A DNA stretch of 44,638 bases from Nonomuraea zeae (GTDB taxonomy: Bacteria > Actinomycetota > Actinomycetes > Streptosporangiales > Streptosporangiaceae), in NCBI RefSeq assembly GCF_005889725.1, contig NZ_VCKX01000079.1:1-44638 (forward strand), read 5' to 3'. Position numbers and translations under genes: made by a program. Shown piece after piece: positions 7,957 to 16,640 of this stretch. The notes beneath the pieces were generated by a model. It worked only from the letters and a program-made list of their open reading frames with translations, was not told the DNA's origin and made no database searches. Positions within the stretch are counted from its first letter, which is position 1. Each line of letters starts with the position of its first letter.

Positions 7957-8508
7957 ATGCGGATGTCCTCGTTGTGGCGTCCTGCGCACGGTTTGGCGCA
8001 GTGGCTTCTCGTCGCGATGCTGACGGTGGCGGCGCTCAACGTGTCGGTACCGCCGGCACATGCGGCGGCCAGTACGACGTGTACGGGCACCTCGGCGGTC
8101 ACCTACTCGCCACCTTTGACGAACACGCCGCAGACGGTCAGCTACAGCGAGAGCGACACCTACAGCTCCTGCACCTCCACCGACCCCACGCTGACGGCGG
8201 GCACCTCTTCGACGAACATCACACTGCCCGGCGCGTCTTGCGTCGGCGGGGGCGTCTTCCCGCCGTCGGCGTACACGATCTCCTGGAACAACGGCCAGTC
8301 CAGCACGATGTCGATGACGTTCACCGACGTGATCGTCGCCGGGATCGAGACGGTCACCGGCGTCGGGACGGTGACGTCGGGCCAGTTCACCGGCGGGACC
8401 GCCACGATCGTCTGGGTCTACACGGTCCCCAACCCGCTGCTGTGCCTGAGCACCGGCATCACCGGCCAGAACGGGACCGTGGCCGCGCAGATCCTCGTCG
8501 TTCCCTGA
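7957..8508 (+). CDS. Secreted four-cysteine beta-rich protein, paralogue A
   Basis: A 183-residue exported protein. Its signal peptide has a hydrophobic core at about residues 14-30 and ends at AHAA. The mature domain is Thr/Ser/Gly-rich with predicted beta strands and four cysteines spaced along it: TTCTGTS, YSSCTST, GASCVGG and LLCLSTG. These suggest two disulfides. It shares a block order (TYSPPL.NTPQT, TISWNNGQSST, GTVTSGQFTG) with the proteins at 9808 and 10395, so the three are paralogues. I do not recognise a named family; an adhesin-like or surface role is a guess. ATG 7957 follows GAGG by 5 bases. A much longer frame upstream in the same register is not supported by composition. It is the first gene of a four-gene secreted cassette. 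Confidence 0.8.
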   Translation: MRMSSLWRPAHGLAQWLLVAMLTVAALNVSVPPAHAAASTTCTGTSAVTYSPPLTNTPQTVSYSESDTYSSCTSTDPTLTAGTSSTNITLPGASCVGGGVFPPSAYTISWNNGQSSTMSMTFTDVIVAGIETVTGVGTVTSGQFTGGTATIVWVYTVPNPLLCLSTGITGQNGTVAAQILVVP

Positions 8509-8571
8509 TCCGACCGGCGCAGGCCCTGGTTTGAGCCCGAAGTGCCCCCACGTCCTCCTGGAGGGGAATCC

Positions 8572-9657
8572 ATGCACATCATCGGCTCCCTAATGCCTCG
8601 CACCAGGCACGTCTTCAACGCACGGACCAGGCACCCGCTGGTCGCCGTAATCGCCGCTGTGGCGCTGGGGTTCGCGGTCGTCGCCTCTACGGCCGCACCG
8701 GCCTGGGCCGTGGCCCCGGCCAACGACGACTTCGCCAACGCCCAAGCCCACACCACGGCCTTCGCCGACAACGTGAGCACCGTCGACGCCACCACCGAGG
8801 GCAGCGAACCCGCTCCGACCGGGTCCTGCGCCAACAACAGCCTCGCGTACAAGACCGTCTGGTACTCGCTGACCCTGCCGGCCGCCGCCACCGTCACCGC
8901 CGACACCGCCGGATCGAACTTCGACACCGTCCTTACGGCCTACACCGGCGCCAGCCTGGGCTCGCTGACCGAGATCGCCTGCAACGACGACGGAATCGCC
9001 CCCGGCGGACCCTCGACGCTGTCCTTCTCTGCCAGCGCCTCCACCACCTATCTCATCCGCATCGGCGGCTGGAACCAGGACGGCGGCGCCCACAGCTACT
9101 CGCAAGGCAATGCCGTACTCAACGTCCAGATCCTGCCCACCTGCACGATCACCGGCACCTCCGGCGCCGACACGCTCAACGGCACCAGCGGTGCCGACGT
9201 GATCTGCGGCCTGGAGGGCAACGACACCATCAATGGCGGCAACGGCAACGACATCATCTCCGGCGGCCTCGGTGACGACATCATCGACGGCGGCAACGGC
9301 ACCGACACCCTCTACGGCGACTACGGGAACGACGCCATGGGCGGCGGCAACGGCGCCGACACCCTGTTCGGCGGCCCCGGCAACGACACCAACGACGGCG
9401 AAACCCTGCTCGGCGGCCTGCTGCACCTGTTCGACAACGGCAGCGACACCATCGACGGCGGCCCCGGCGACGACACCCTCGACGGCCAGAACGGTGACGA
9501 CACCCTGATCGACCACACCGGCACCGACACCATGAGCGGCAACGTCGGCAACGACAGCATCGATGTCCAGGACGGCGTCGGCGGCGACAGCGCCAACGGC
9601 GGCCTGGGCTCCGACACCTGCGCCGCAGACGGCGGCGACACCACCAGCAGCTGCTGA
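8572..9657 (+). CDS. Secreted RTX-type calcium-binding protein with N-terminal PPC-like domain
   Basis: A 361-residue exported protein. Residues 1-43 form a long signal peptide ending in APAWAVA. Residues about 45-195 resemble a bacterial pre-peptidase C-terminal (PPC) beta-sandwich domain: DDFANAQ at its start, TVWYSLTLP, then NFDTVLTAYTG and YLIRIGG. From about residue 200 to the end runs a series of RTX nonapeptides (GGxGxDxhx) such as LEGNDTING, GNGNDIISG and GPGDDTLDG, which fold into a calcium-filled parallel beta roll outside the cell. It lacks a catalytic domain, so a structural or adhesive role is more likely than toxin activity. GGAGG stands 8 bases before ATG 8572. It is flanked on both sides by the four-Cys paralogues. 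Confidence 0.85.
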   Translation: MHIIGSLMPRTRHVFNARTRHPLVAVIAAVALGFAVVASTAAPAWAVAPANDDFANAQAHTTAFADNVSTVDATTEGSEPAPTGSCANNSLAYKTVWYSLTLPAAATVTADTAGSNFDTVLTAYTGASLGSLTEIACNDDGIAPGGPSTLSFSASASTTYLIRIGGWNQDGGAHSYSQGNAVLNVQILPTCTITGTSGADTLNGTSGADVICGLEGNDTINGGNGNDIISGGLGDDIIDGGNGTDTLYGDYGNDAMGGGNGADTLFGGPGNDTNDGETLLGGLLHLFDNGSDTIDGGPGDDTLDGQNGDDTLIDHTGTDTMSGNVGNDSIDVQDGVGGDSANGGLGSDTCAADGGDTTSSC

Positions 9658-9720
9658 CCCCCACAGCGACGGGGGGGGCCTGGCTGCCGCCGGCACACCC
9701 CCTCTCCACCCCGCCCCGCC

Positions 9721-9766
9721 GGACCTCCTGTCCGGGCCGCCCTGAAAGGACTGCCCGGACAGGTCC
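9721..9766 (+). terminator. Hairpin between RTX gene and paralogue B
   Basis: TGTCCGGGC (9729-9737) pairs perfectly with GCCCGGACA (9753-9761), and the stem extends with GGACC/GGTCC after a 3-base bulge. It starts 64 bases after the RTX stop and 42 bases before the next start. It could end or attenuate transcription inside the cassette. Confidence 0.55.
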
Positions 9767-9807
9767 GGAGCGGCCGACGCCGGAGCCTCATCGAACGGAG
9801 TCTCGTC

Positions 9808-10359
9808 ATGGCCCACCCCACGCGCACGCTCGCCGCCCTGCTCGGCCTGATCACCTGCGTCATGCTGCTCACCCCGGCCACCGCCGCCCCGGTGAGCGCC
9901 ACTTCCGCGAGTGCCGGGGACGTCACCTGCACCCCGCCCAGCAGCAACACCGCCACCTTCAACCCGCCACTTACCTCGACCCCGCAGAGCACCACCGTGT
10001 CCAGCTCCACCCAATACGGTCCCTGCGTATCGCTGGCCCAGCCCGCCGTGACCTCCGGCACCCGCACCGCCCTCCTCACCCAGCCACGCAGCTGCCTGGA
10101 CCTGCTCACCGCCTCCAGCATCACCTACACGATCACCTGGAACACCGGCCAGACCTCCACCGTCTCCGGCAACACCACCACCAGCACGGCCGGCGCCGTC
10201 ATCGTCTTCACCATCACCGGCACGGTCACCTCCGGCCTGTTCGCCGGCAGCAGCGCCCTGCAGGTCAACGTCGCGCCGTCGGCGAACATCCTGCTGTGCA
10301 CCGCGGGCCTGGGCACCGTCCCCAGCATCTACTCCACCGTCACCCTGACGATCACCTGA
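9808..10359 (+). CDS. Secreted four-cysteine beta-rich protein, paralogue B
   Basis: 183 residues with a signal peptide (core about 8-24, ending ATAAP). The mature part follows the same plan as paralogue A: DVTCTPP, a second Cys in YGPCVS, a third in PRSCLDL, the block TYTITWNTGQTSTVS, GTVTSGLFAG, and a fourth Cys in LLCTAG. It is the most divergent of the three, with a longer Ser/Ala spacer behind the signal peptide. The function is unknown. GGAG lies 8 bases before ATG 9808. The 150-base space upstream holds a hairpin, so this gene may have its own expression level; the next paralogue follows after 35 bases and is probably co-transcribed. Confidence 0.8.
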   Translation: MAHPTRTLAALLGLITCVMLLTPATAAPVSATSASAGDVTCTPPSSNTATFNPPLTSTPQSTTVSSSTQYGPCVSLAQPAVTSGTRTALLTQPRSCLDLLTASSITYTITWNTGQTSTVSGNTTTSTAGAVIVFTITGTVTSGLFAGSSALQVNVAPSANILLCTAGLGTVPSIYSTVTLTIT

Positions 10360-10394
10360 CCCGCCGCCACCCGAACAGGACAAACGAGGTAACC

Positions 10395-10952
10395 ATGCTG
10401 GAACAGCATCGCCCGCGTTCCGCGATCGCCGGGCCGCGACGCCGTCTCCTGGCCGCCCTGCTGGCCTGTGTCCTGGCGGCCGCCGCCATCGCCCTGCCCC
10501 GCGCAGCCCACGCGGCCTCCTCCACCACCTGCACCGGCACCAGCCATGCCACCTACAGCCCCGGCCTGACCTTCACCCCGCAAACCGTGACCGGCACCGA
10601 CGCCAGCACCCTGTCCTCCTGCACCTCCACCGACACCACCCTGAACAGCGGCTCCTGGAACGATGGCGGCACCATCACCGACGCCTCCTGCAACGACGCC
10701 GAAATCGGACCCGGCCCGCTCACCGTCACCTGGAACAACAGCCAGACCTCCACCGCCAGCCTCACCTACGTGCTGACCATCACCGGCGGCATCCTGCAGA
10801 CCATCGGCACCGGCACCATCACCTCCGGCGAGTTCACCGGCGCCACCGCCGTCTTCACCTGGATCTACGTGGTCAACCCGCTGCAATGCCTGGCCTCCGG
10901 GGGTCTGACCGCCCAGGACGGCACCATCGCCGTCCAGATCATCGGCCTGTGA
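10395..10952 (+). CDS. Secreted four-cysteine beta-rich protein, paralogue C
   Basis: 185 residues. The signal peptide (residues 1-42) has Arg-rich charge (PRRR) before the hydrophobic core and ends AAHAA. The mature region closely parallels paralogue A: STTCTGTS, TYSPGLTFTPQT, SSCTSTDTTL, DASCND, TVTWNNSQTSTAS, GTITSGEFTG and PLQCLASGG, ending in QDGTIAVQIIGL. Four cysteines occupy matching places. A and C are clearly closer to each other than to B. GAGGT lies just before ATG 10395. It is the last gene of the cassette and is followed by a 9-bp hairpin at 11003-11033. Confidence 0.82.
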   Translation: MLEQHRPRSAIAGPRRRLLAALLACVLAAAAIALPRAAHAASSTTCTGTSHATYSPGLTFTPQTVTGTDASTLSSCTSTDTTLNSGSWNDGGTITDASCNDAEIGPGPLTVTWNNSQTSTASLTYVLTITGGILQTIGTGTITSGEFTGATAVFTWIYVVNPLQCLASGGLTAQDGTIAVQIIGL

Positions 10953-11002
10953 TCGGCGCATGGAACAAGCTGCCCTAGCTGGCCGACCCCGCACCGTGTA
11001 CG

Positions 11003-11033
11003 CGCTCATGGCCGGATATCCCGTCCATGAGCG
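11003..11033 (+). terminator. Hairpin after the secreted cassette
   Basis: CGCTCATGG (11003-11011) and CCATGAGCG (11025-11033) are perfect complements around a 13-base loop containing CGGATATCC. It lies 50 bases after the last gene of the cassette, a good place for an intrinsic (T-run-free, actinobacterial style) terminator. Confidence 0.55.
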
Positions 11034-11139
11034 ATCATGACAGCGCACTGAGCGGGCGATTCACTCTCCGGCCGCTGCGCGACTTGGGCCCGTTATCCGG
11101 TACATCGCGCCCGGACGCTGTTCACACGTGGCGACCGGC

Positions 11140-11290
11140 ATGAGCGTGGCACCGAAGATCACCGCGTTGCGCGGCGGCAGGTCGCCCCTCGCCGCGGCCG
11201 CCATCCAGGCCACACCGCGCGCAGCAAACGCCAAGACCCACCGCGCCTACGCCTCAGCCATCGACCGCGTCATCACCCGGCGTCGCCGAA
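11140..11290 (+). pseudogene. N-terminal piece of a tyrosine recombinase
   Basis: Begins MSVAPKITALRGGRSP and continues RAANAKTHRAYASAIDRVIT, the arm/core-binding start typical of actinobacterial phage-type integrases (T.RAYA.AIDR). The match ends near 11280; the frame stays open but becomes unrelated Arg/Pro-rich sequence. The matching catalytic C-terminus appears 430 bases later, on the other side of a foreign minus-strand fragment. Confidence 0.6.
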
Positions 11291-11386
11291 CACCCGGGCA
11301 CTCCTTCGATGCAACAGGCCTACAAGGCCGGTCAACGTGCCTTGCGTGCCTGACAAGATCATATCGTTCTGACCTGCGACAAGCGG

Positions 11387-11700
11387 TCAAGAACCCAAGA
11401 CAACCATCGTGTCGTCATCGGGCCGGCGTTCGCCGAGCCGTTCAGCCGGGGCGGCCAGCCCAGCCAGGATCTGGTCGGGGGTTTCGGCGGCGATCCAGGC
11501 CACCACCGGCCAGCGCGCCGCTTGGCTGGCCCAGGCGTAGCAGGCGGCCAGCAGGGTCTTGCCCACCCCGGGTGCGCCGGCCAGCGCCCAGATCACCACC
11601 GCCCCGCCGCCCGTGTCCGGCCCGCTCGCGCCGGGCTCACCGAGCAACTCGGCGAGCCGTTCCAGGCCCGCGCCCTGCTCGACGCCCACACCGCAGTCGG
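11387..11700 (-). pseudogene. Fragment of an NB-ARC/AAA-type ATPase
   Basis: Reads LERLAELLGEP, then VVIWALAGAPGVGKTLLAAC with a Walker A (GAPGVGKT), followed by VVAWIAAETPDQILAGLA and ERRPDDD, after which it stops. This is the nucleotide-binding start of the large NB-ARC/TPR regulator-like proteins common in actinomycetes, which normally have 600-1000 residues. Both ends are cut. It lies in opposite orientation between two pieces of a tyrosine recombinase. Confidence 0.6.
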
Positions 11701-11714
11701 CGGGGCGCCGGTCA

Positions 11715-11923
11715 CAGGCTGGGACCTGCACGAATACCGCCATTCTGGTCTCACCCACCTCAGCGAGGCCGGGGCTGGCCTGCCCATGCTGATGGCGAAG
11801 TCCCGGCACAAGCAGCCGGAGAACGTACGGCGCTACTTCCACCTCTCGGCGGAGGCGATCGCCGAGGTCACCAGCCTGCTCGCGCCCGGAGACCGCAGAC
11901 GCGGAGGTCTTGGCCAAGGCTGA
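11715..11923 (+). pseudogene. C-terminal catalytic piece of a tyrosine recombinase
   Basis: Contains LHEYRHSGLTHLSEAGAG (the HxxR box), KSRHKQPENVRRYFHLS (His and the region of the catalytic Tyr) and an ordinary C-terminal helix ending after APGDRRR. These are the last two of the family's conserved boxes, so the piece is a true integrase 3' end. The first catalytic Arg box and the N-terminus are missing here; an N-terminal piece lies at 11140. Confidence 0.65.
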
Positions 11924-11952
11924 AGCGTATGACCGGAACTCGTCGACTTCAC

Positions 11953-12921
11953 CTATGCGGCGGCGTTCGTGGGCAGGAGCCGGGCGAGCCAGTCGGTGCG
12001 GGTTCGGCGGGCTGTGGCCGAGATGTGTGCCTGCGGGTACAGGGCGTCGAATCCGTGGAAGCCGCCTGCCCAGACGTGGAGTTCGGCCTGGCCGCCGGCC
12101 GCCCAGATGCGGGTGGCGTAGTCGGTGTCCTCGTCGCGGAAGACTTCGGCGGAGCCGGTGTCGATGTAGGTGGTCGGCAGGCCCGCGAGGTCGTCGGCCA
12201 GGGCGGGTGAGACGTATGCGGGTACCTCGTCGTCGGTGAGGTCGCCGAGGAGGCAGCGCCATCCGAATCCGTTCATCTCGCGGGTCCAGACGCCGGGCCC
12301 GTTCGAGTGCTGGAGGCTGGAGGTGGTGGTGTTGCGGTGGTCGAGCATGGGGCCGATCAGGACTTGGGCGGCGATCGGCGGAGTGCCGAGGTCGCGGGCC
12401 AGCAGGGTGACGCCGGCGGCGAGGCCGCCGCCCGCGCTGGCGCCTGCGACGATGATCCGGGCGGGGTCGATGCCCAGTTCGGCGGCGTGGTCGGCGATCC
12501 AGAGCAGTCCCTGGTAGCAGTCGTCGACCGGGACAGTGCCGGTGGACTCGGGCGCGAGCCGGTAGTCGACGGAGACCACGACGGCGCCGAACTCGTCGAG
12601 CCACTCCAGGGGGATGTCGATCTGTGAGAAGCGGTCGCCCATGACCATCCCGCCGCCGTGCATCCAGTAGACGCAGGGTGCGGCAGCGGTGCGATCGCTG
12701 TTCGCGGGGCTGAAGACGGACAAGGGGATCGGGGTGCCGTCCGGGCTCGCGACGGTGACCTCGCGCCGGTCGATGGCGCGACCTTCGAGGAGGGGTTCGA
12801 CGGGCATCGAGGAGAAGGGGCGTACCTGCGCCAGCACTTCCGGGCTGAGCTGGGACATCAGCGGCATGTCGGCCAGGAGTTCATGCAGTTCGGGGTCGAG
12901 GGAGGGGCGTGCTGTGGTCAT
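11953..12921 (-). CDS. Alpha/beta-hydrolase esterase (HSL family)
   Basis: A 322-residue carboxylesterase of the hormone-sensitive-lipase group, cytoplasmic (no signal peptide). The oxyanion motif HGGG is at 88-91 and the nucleophile is Ser162 in GASAGG. The acid is probably Asp263 or Asp265 in FRDED, and His289 lies in GGFHGFD. YRLAPE at 120-125 is also characteristic. All catalytic parts are present and the length is normal. AAAGG precedes ATG 12921. It lies 96 bases downstream of the ABM monooxygenase gene on the same strand, and both diverge from an AraC regulator, suggesting a small regulon that modifies an ester-containing or aromatic small molecule. The substrate is unknown. Confidence 0.88.
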   Translation of the reverse strand: MTTARPSLDPELHELLADMPLMSQLSPEVLAQVRPFSSMPVEPLLEGRAIDRREVTVASPDGTPIPLSVFSPANSDRTAAAPCVYWMHGGGMVMGDRFSQIDIPLEWLDEFGAVVVSVDYRLAPESTGTVPVDDCYQGLLWIADHAAELGIDPARIIVAGASAGGGLAAGVTLLARDLGTPPIAAQVLIGPMLDHRNTTTSSLQHSNGPGVWTREMNGFGWRCLLGDLTDDEVPAYVSPALADDLAGLPTTYIDTGSAEVFRDEDTDYATRIWAAGGQAELHVWAGGFHGFDALYPQAHISATARRTRTDWLARLLPTNAAA

Positions 12922-13017
12922 GGTCGTTGCCTTTCGTGGGTGGTGGCGGGACGGTCGGGCGAGGACGGGGCCGCCTCACCGAGGTGGCCGAGGCCGGGGT
13001 GTGGGGTGTTCGGCGGG

Positions 13018-13335
13018 TCAGAGGGCGGATTTGCCGCGGACCGGAACGTAGTCGGTGTACTCGGCGTCCTTGGCGAGCAGCGGGTCGATCTGCGCCACGA
13101 TGGCCTGGGCGGCCTCACCGGCGAAGACGCGATGGTGGTCCTCCTCGCTGGTCCAGCCTTCGGCGACGTGGACGACGTCGGGGTCGGACGCGGAGCGGGA
13201 GACGAGGTAGACGAGGCAGTATTCGCTCGCGCCGGGGCTGCCCTCGTTCAGTCCGGTCAGCAGCAGGTCGACGAGCTGGTCGCCCATACCGGGCCTGGCG
13301 GTCAGGGTGGCGCTGAAGCCGTAGTCGGCAATCAT
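13018..13335 (-). CDS. Antibiotic-biosynthesis-monooxygenase (ABM) domain protein
   Basis: A 105-residue single-domain protein of the dimeric ferredoxin-like ABM fold (YgiN-like). It shows the expected strand-helix pattern: GFSATLTARPGMGDQLVDLL, then YCLVYLVSRS, HVAEGWTSEEDH and HRVFAGEAAQAIVAQIDPLL. Members act as cofactor-free quinol or anthrone monooxygenases, or as small stress proteins; the sequence alone does not decide. AAGGA lies 5 bases before ATG 13335. It is the first gene downstream of the divergent promoter shared with AraC, followed by the esterase gene. Confidence 0.82.
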   Translation of the reverse strand: MIADYGFSATLTARPGMGDQLVDLLLTGLNEGSPGASEYCLVYLVSRSASDPDVVHVAEGWTSEEDHHRVFAGEAAQAIVAQIDPLLAKDAEYTDYVPVRGKSAL

Positions 13336-13484
13336 GGATTCCTTCTATTCCTCTTCGGTGATGGAGTGAGGTGATTCCATTCAAGCGGGCTGAACTGCGA
13401 AAACGTTAGACCGATACTCGTTTGCACTTGCACGATCCTCGCGGCTTTGGGAACCTCGGCGCTGAATGGTGCTGCAATGGCCGC

Positions 13485-14390
13485 ATGTACCTCGAAGAAC
13501 TCCGCACCCTGCTGGCCCGCCATGCGCGGCCCGACTGGACCACCGCCGTCGACGGCGTCCTCATCTCGAAGGTCGACCGCCCTGATCCGCCGGCGCCTTC
13601 GATGTCCGGTACGGTCCTGGCGGTCGTCGCGCAGGGCGCCAAACGCCTCGCCCTGGGTGAGAGGGTGTTCGAGTACGGACCCGGGCAGTACCTGGTTGCA
13701 TCCGTCGATCTGCCTGTCACAGGGCAGTTCACCCAGGCCGACCCCAAGCAGCCGGCGCTGGGGTTCGGTCTCGTCCTGGAACCGTCCGCCGTTGCCGAGC
13801 TGCTGCTTGAGGCCGGGCCCGGAGATGCCCCCCGGGGCGGTGGGGGAGCGCCGTCGGGGATCGCCGTCAGTGACGCTCCGTCCGCGCTGCTGGACGCGGT
13901 GGTCCGGCTGCTGCGCCTGCTCGACGAGCCCCGCGACCGGGCCGTACTGGCCCCGCTGGTCAAGCGCGAGATCCTGTGGCGCCTGATCACCGGCGAGCAG
14001 GGTGCGACGGTTCGCCAGCTCGGCCTGGCCGACAGCAGCCTCAGCCACATCTCGCGGGCCGTGCGCTGGATCCGCGAGCACTACGCGCAGCCCTTCCGGG
14101 TCGAGGACGTGGCGCGGCAGTCCGGCATGAGCGTCTCCGCCTTCTACCGCAACTTCCAAGCGGTGACCGCGATGAGCCCCATCCAGTTCCAGAAGCAGAT
14201 CCGGCTCCAGGAGGCCCGGCTGCTGCTCGCCACCCACCCCGGAGACGTCACCGGAGTCGGCCACCGCGTCGGCTACGACAACCCGTCGCAGTTCAGCCGG
14301 GAGTACCGCCGCCAGTTCGGCGTGCCCCCCAGCCAGGACGCCGCCCGCCTGCGGCAGGCCGTGCGTGCGCCGGCAGGTCTCCTGCCCTGA
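13485..14390 (+). CDS. AraC-family transcriptional regulator
   Basis: A 301-residue regulator. Residues 1-190 form the cupin-like AraC N-terminal ligand domain, including TVLAVVAQGAKRLALGERVFEYG. The C-terminal two-HTH AraC domain (about 200-290) shows HYAQPFRVEDVARQSGMSVS, FYRNFQAVTAMSPIQFQKQI and the second HTH YDNPSQFSREYRRQFG. The length and domain order are normal. Start ATG 13485 matches the family N-terminus (MYLEELRTLLARHARPDW); an upstream in-frame start at 13422 would add poor sequence. It diverges from the ABM and esterase genes and most likely activates them. Confidence 0.9.
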   Translation: MYLEELRTLLARHARPDWTTAVDGVLISKVDRPDPPAPSMSGTVLAVVAQGAKRLALGERVFEYGPGQYLVASVDLPVTGQFTQADPKQPALGFGLVLEPSAVAELLLEAGPGDAPRGGGGAPSGIAVSDAPSALLDAVVRLLRLLDEPRDRAVLAPLVKREILWRLITGEQGATVRQLGLADSSLSHISRAVRWIREHYAQPFRVEDVARQSGMSVSAFYRNFQAVTAMSPIQFQKQIRLQEARLLLATHPGDVTGVGHRVGYDNPSQFSREYRRQFGVPPSQDAARLRQAVRAPAGLLP

Positions 14391-14440
14391 GCTGGGTGGG
14401 CTCTATTGGAGGATCGTGCAAGGAGCAGCGAGGATAGTTG

Positions 14441-14461
14441 GGAGTTGGCCAGGCCAACTCC
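14441..14461. terminator. 10-bp inverted repeat after the AraC gene
   Basis: GGAGTTGGCC and GGCCAACTCC flank a single A. It starts 50 bases after the AraC stop and 183 bases before the kinase start, so it is either the AraC terminator or an operator for the kinase gene. There is no T-run. Confidence 0.5.
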
Positions 14462-14643
14462 ACTTCCTTAGCTATCGCTGGCCCGGCGATGTCCATGGAT
14501 GACCTGAGGCACCAGCCGAAACACCTTTGCCTGCTGGTCTGGCGAGCTGTGATCATGCCGCTCATGGGTGAGCTTTCTGCCGTGGTCATGAACGACGCCA
14601 ACTCGCTATCTCGTGAACTCCGTCGCTCCTTGGAGGGTTGATC

Positions 14644-15966
14644 ATGTCGTCAGATTCCGTGGAAGCCGTGCTGGTCATCGTCGACCGGGACGGTGCCGTG
14701 CTGTGCGACATGGCCGGCGGCATTGCGGCGCTGCCGCGGATGCGGTTCGACGTCAGGTGGCCGCCGATGGACAGCGAGTTGACCGATCGCGTTCGCCGCG
14801 TATTCGGGCTGATCACCGTGGTCCTCGAGCCGTTGGACTTCACCACAGTGGTCCTGCTGGCGGCAGGCGGAGCGCGGCCGGTCTGCGCCGATGGGTTCGC
14901 GTGGCACGGGCATGATGTGGTGAGCGGGCAGAGCCTGGTCCTCGATCGCCGGGCGGCGCGATCCCGTCCGCTCGCCTCCGAGTGGTTCAGGCCAGGCTGG
15001 TTCGAGCGAGCCGAGTCCTACATCGACGGGGAGATCAGGGCTGCCGGTCGCGTGCGGCTCGGTCCGAGCCGTCAGATCAAGCACTGGAGCATGTCTGCCG
15101 TGCTCCGCACGCCGACTGATCGGGGTGACCTGTATCTGAAAGCGGTCCTGCCGAGGCTGGCTCGCGAACCGGACATCACTCGATACCTGGCGTCCTTGCG
15201 CGTCGCGCCGTTCGCCACCATCATCGCGATCTCACCCGGTGACCGCTGGTGGCTCGCCGAGGACTTCGGCGGCGTGGATGCCTGGGCGGTCTCCACGGAG
15301 CGGCGTCGCGCGTGCCTGACCCAGCTGGTCAGGGTGCAGAAGAAGACCATCGGACGCGGGGACGAGCTGATCGCCGTGGGGTGCGTCCCGCTCACGCCGG
15401 CCGCGCTGGCTGACGGCGTGCGGTCAATCCTGGCCCGCGACGACATCTGGCGGGCGCCCAAGCTTGCGAAGAACCTGGATCGGGCGCTGAGCGGCGAGGA
15501 GGCCGACCGGCTGCAGGCGCTGACCCCCTACCTGGTCGAATGCGCCGAGCGCTTGGATGAGGCGGCCATCCCGGCGACGATCGTTCACCGCGATTTCCAT
15601 CCGGGCAACGTGGTCCTGCGCGAGGAGGAGATCCTGTTGCACGACTGGAGCTTCGCCACCATCACGAACCCGTTGTTTGATCTGGCATCATGGCTGCTCG
15701 ACGCGCCCGAGCCGGACGCTGCGAGCTACCTCGACGTCTGTTTCGCCGCCTGGGCAGACACCATCGCTCCGGAGCGGATGCGGAGCGCGTGGCGGCTGGC
15801 CAAGCCGCTCGCCGCGGTGGTGGAGATGATGAAGCTGATCGAGCTGGCCGACATCGTCGGACCGGATCACGACTTCAACTGGCTACCGATGACCTACGGC
15901 TGGGGACGCCGGCTGCTGAACGCGGCCACCGACTCCGACCTGGCCATCAACGGTTGGCGAAAGTAG
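14644..15966 (+). CDS. APH-fold phosphotransferase with extra N-terminal domain
   Basis: A 440-residue protein whose C-terminal part (about 140-420) is an aminoglycoside-phosphotransferase/choline-kinase-type domain. The catalytic loop HRDFHPGNVV puts His315 and Asp317 in place, and Asp334 in LLHDWSF should bind magnesium. The first 130 residues begin VEAVLVIVDRDGAVLCDMAG and form a separate small alpha/beta domain whose strand pattern faintly recalls Nudix proteins, but no Nudix box is present. The substrate is unknown; such genes are more often metabolic than resistance genes. GGAGG stands 8 bases before ATG 14644. It is a single gene. Confidence 0.8.
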   Translation: MSSDSVEAVLVIVDRDGAVLCDMAGGIAALPRMRFDVRWPPMDSELTDRVRRVFGLITVVLEPLDFTTVVLLAAGGARPVCADGFAWHGHDVVSGQSLVLDRRAARSRPLASEWFRPGWFERAESYIDGEIRAAGRVRLGPSRQIKHWSMSAVLRTPTDRGDLYLKAVLPRLAREPDITRYLASLRVAPFATIIAISPGDRWWLAEDFGGVDAWAVSTERRRACLTQLVRVQKKTIGRGDELIAVGCVPLTPAALADGVRSILARDDIWRAPKLAKNLDRALSGEEADRLQALTPYLVECAERLDEAAIPATIVHRDFHPGNVVLREEEILLHDWSFATITNPLFDLASWLLDAPEPDAASYLDVCFAAWADTIAPERMRSAWRLAKPLAAVVEMMKLIELADIVGPDHDFNWLPMTYGWGRRLLNAATDSDLAINGWRK

Positions 15967-16640
15967 GGCTCGTCGGTCGCGCGCAGGGACCACTCGACGC
16001 CCAGGACCGACGCGCAGCCAAGGCCAGGAACATGACCTGACTTCGTCCCAGGTCCTCCGAGGGCGCCTTCCTCAACGACAACTCATCGGAGTTGAATAGC
16101 GCGGGCCACCAGTTGCGACCTGCGGAAACGCGTCATTGCTGGTTATCGAGTCGGCCCACGTCCCGACTCATCCCCTGTCGTCCCGACCGAAATCCGTCCC
16201 CGGCGGGCAGGCACTTCACCCTTCGCGATCTGGCAGGAAAGCCCTTACCGCCGGATCCCGTTCCATCTCCTAACGGGCCGACGCCGGCATGCATCGCCGT
16301 TGCTCGCTGCTCGCCCTGAGCGTGGGTGAAGGCTTGTCGCCGCGGCTGCTGCTGGCCGCGGTGACCCGCGCCGGGCTGCGTCACCGCGCCGCGCTCTGAC
16401 CGATGCGCCCTCCGGACGGTGGCAGCGCTGGCACCTGGCCCTGCACGTGCGCGCCCAAGCCCCGAGGGCCGGCGAGCGGACCGGCCCAACCAGGCACCCC
16501 TTGCAGTTCCACGGCTGTCTGGCCGGATGAGGAGGTCGCGGCGTGCTGGACCTGCTCGGCGGTCGCCGACGGCGGCAGGCCTTCGCGCCTGCCCTTCACG
16601 ACACGATGGGTACGAGGATGAGCTCGCCGTGGCCCGATTG
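15967..16640. other. Region without a supported gene
   Basis: About 670 bases lie between the kinase and the recognisable part of the truncated regulator. Frames stay open on both strands, including the tail of the regulator's frame, but their composition (Arg/Ala/Gly runs) is that of non-coding high-GC DNA. No repeat or terminator was found. Confidence 0.5.

Noticed and set aside
9145..9640. Tandem DNA repeat or CRISPR-like pattern
   Set aside because: The periodicity comes from RTX nonapeptides (27-base units with codon drift); no spacer structure is present.
8590..10383. 597-codon open frame on the minus strand opposite the secreted cassette
   Set aside because: Composition is Gly/Val/Ala-rich mirror of the Thr/Asp codons on the other strand; the plus-strand genes have signal peptides, ribosome sites and RTX motifs.
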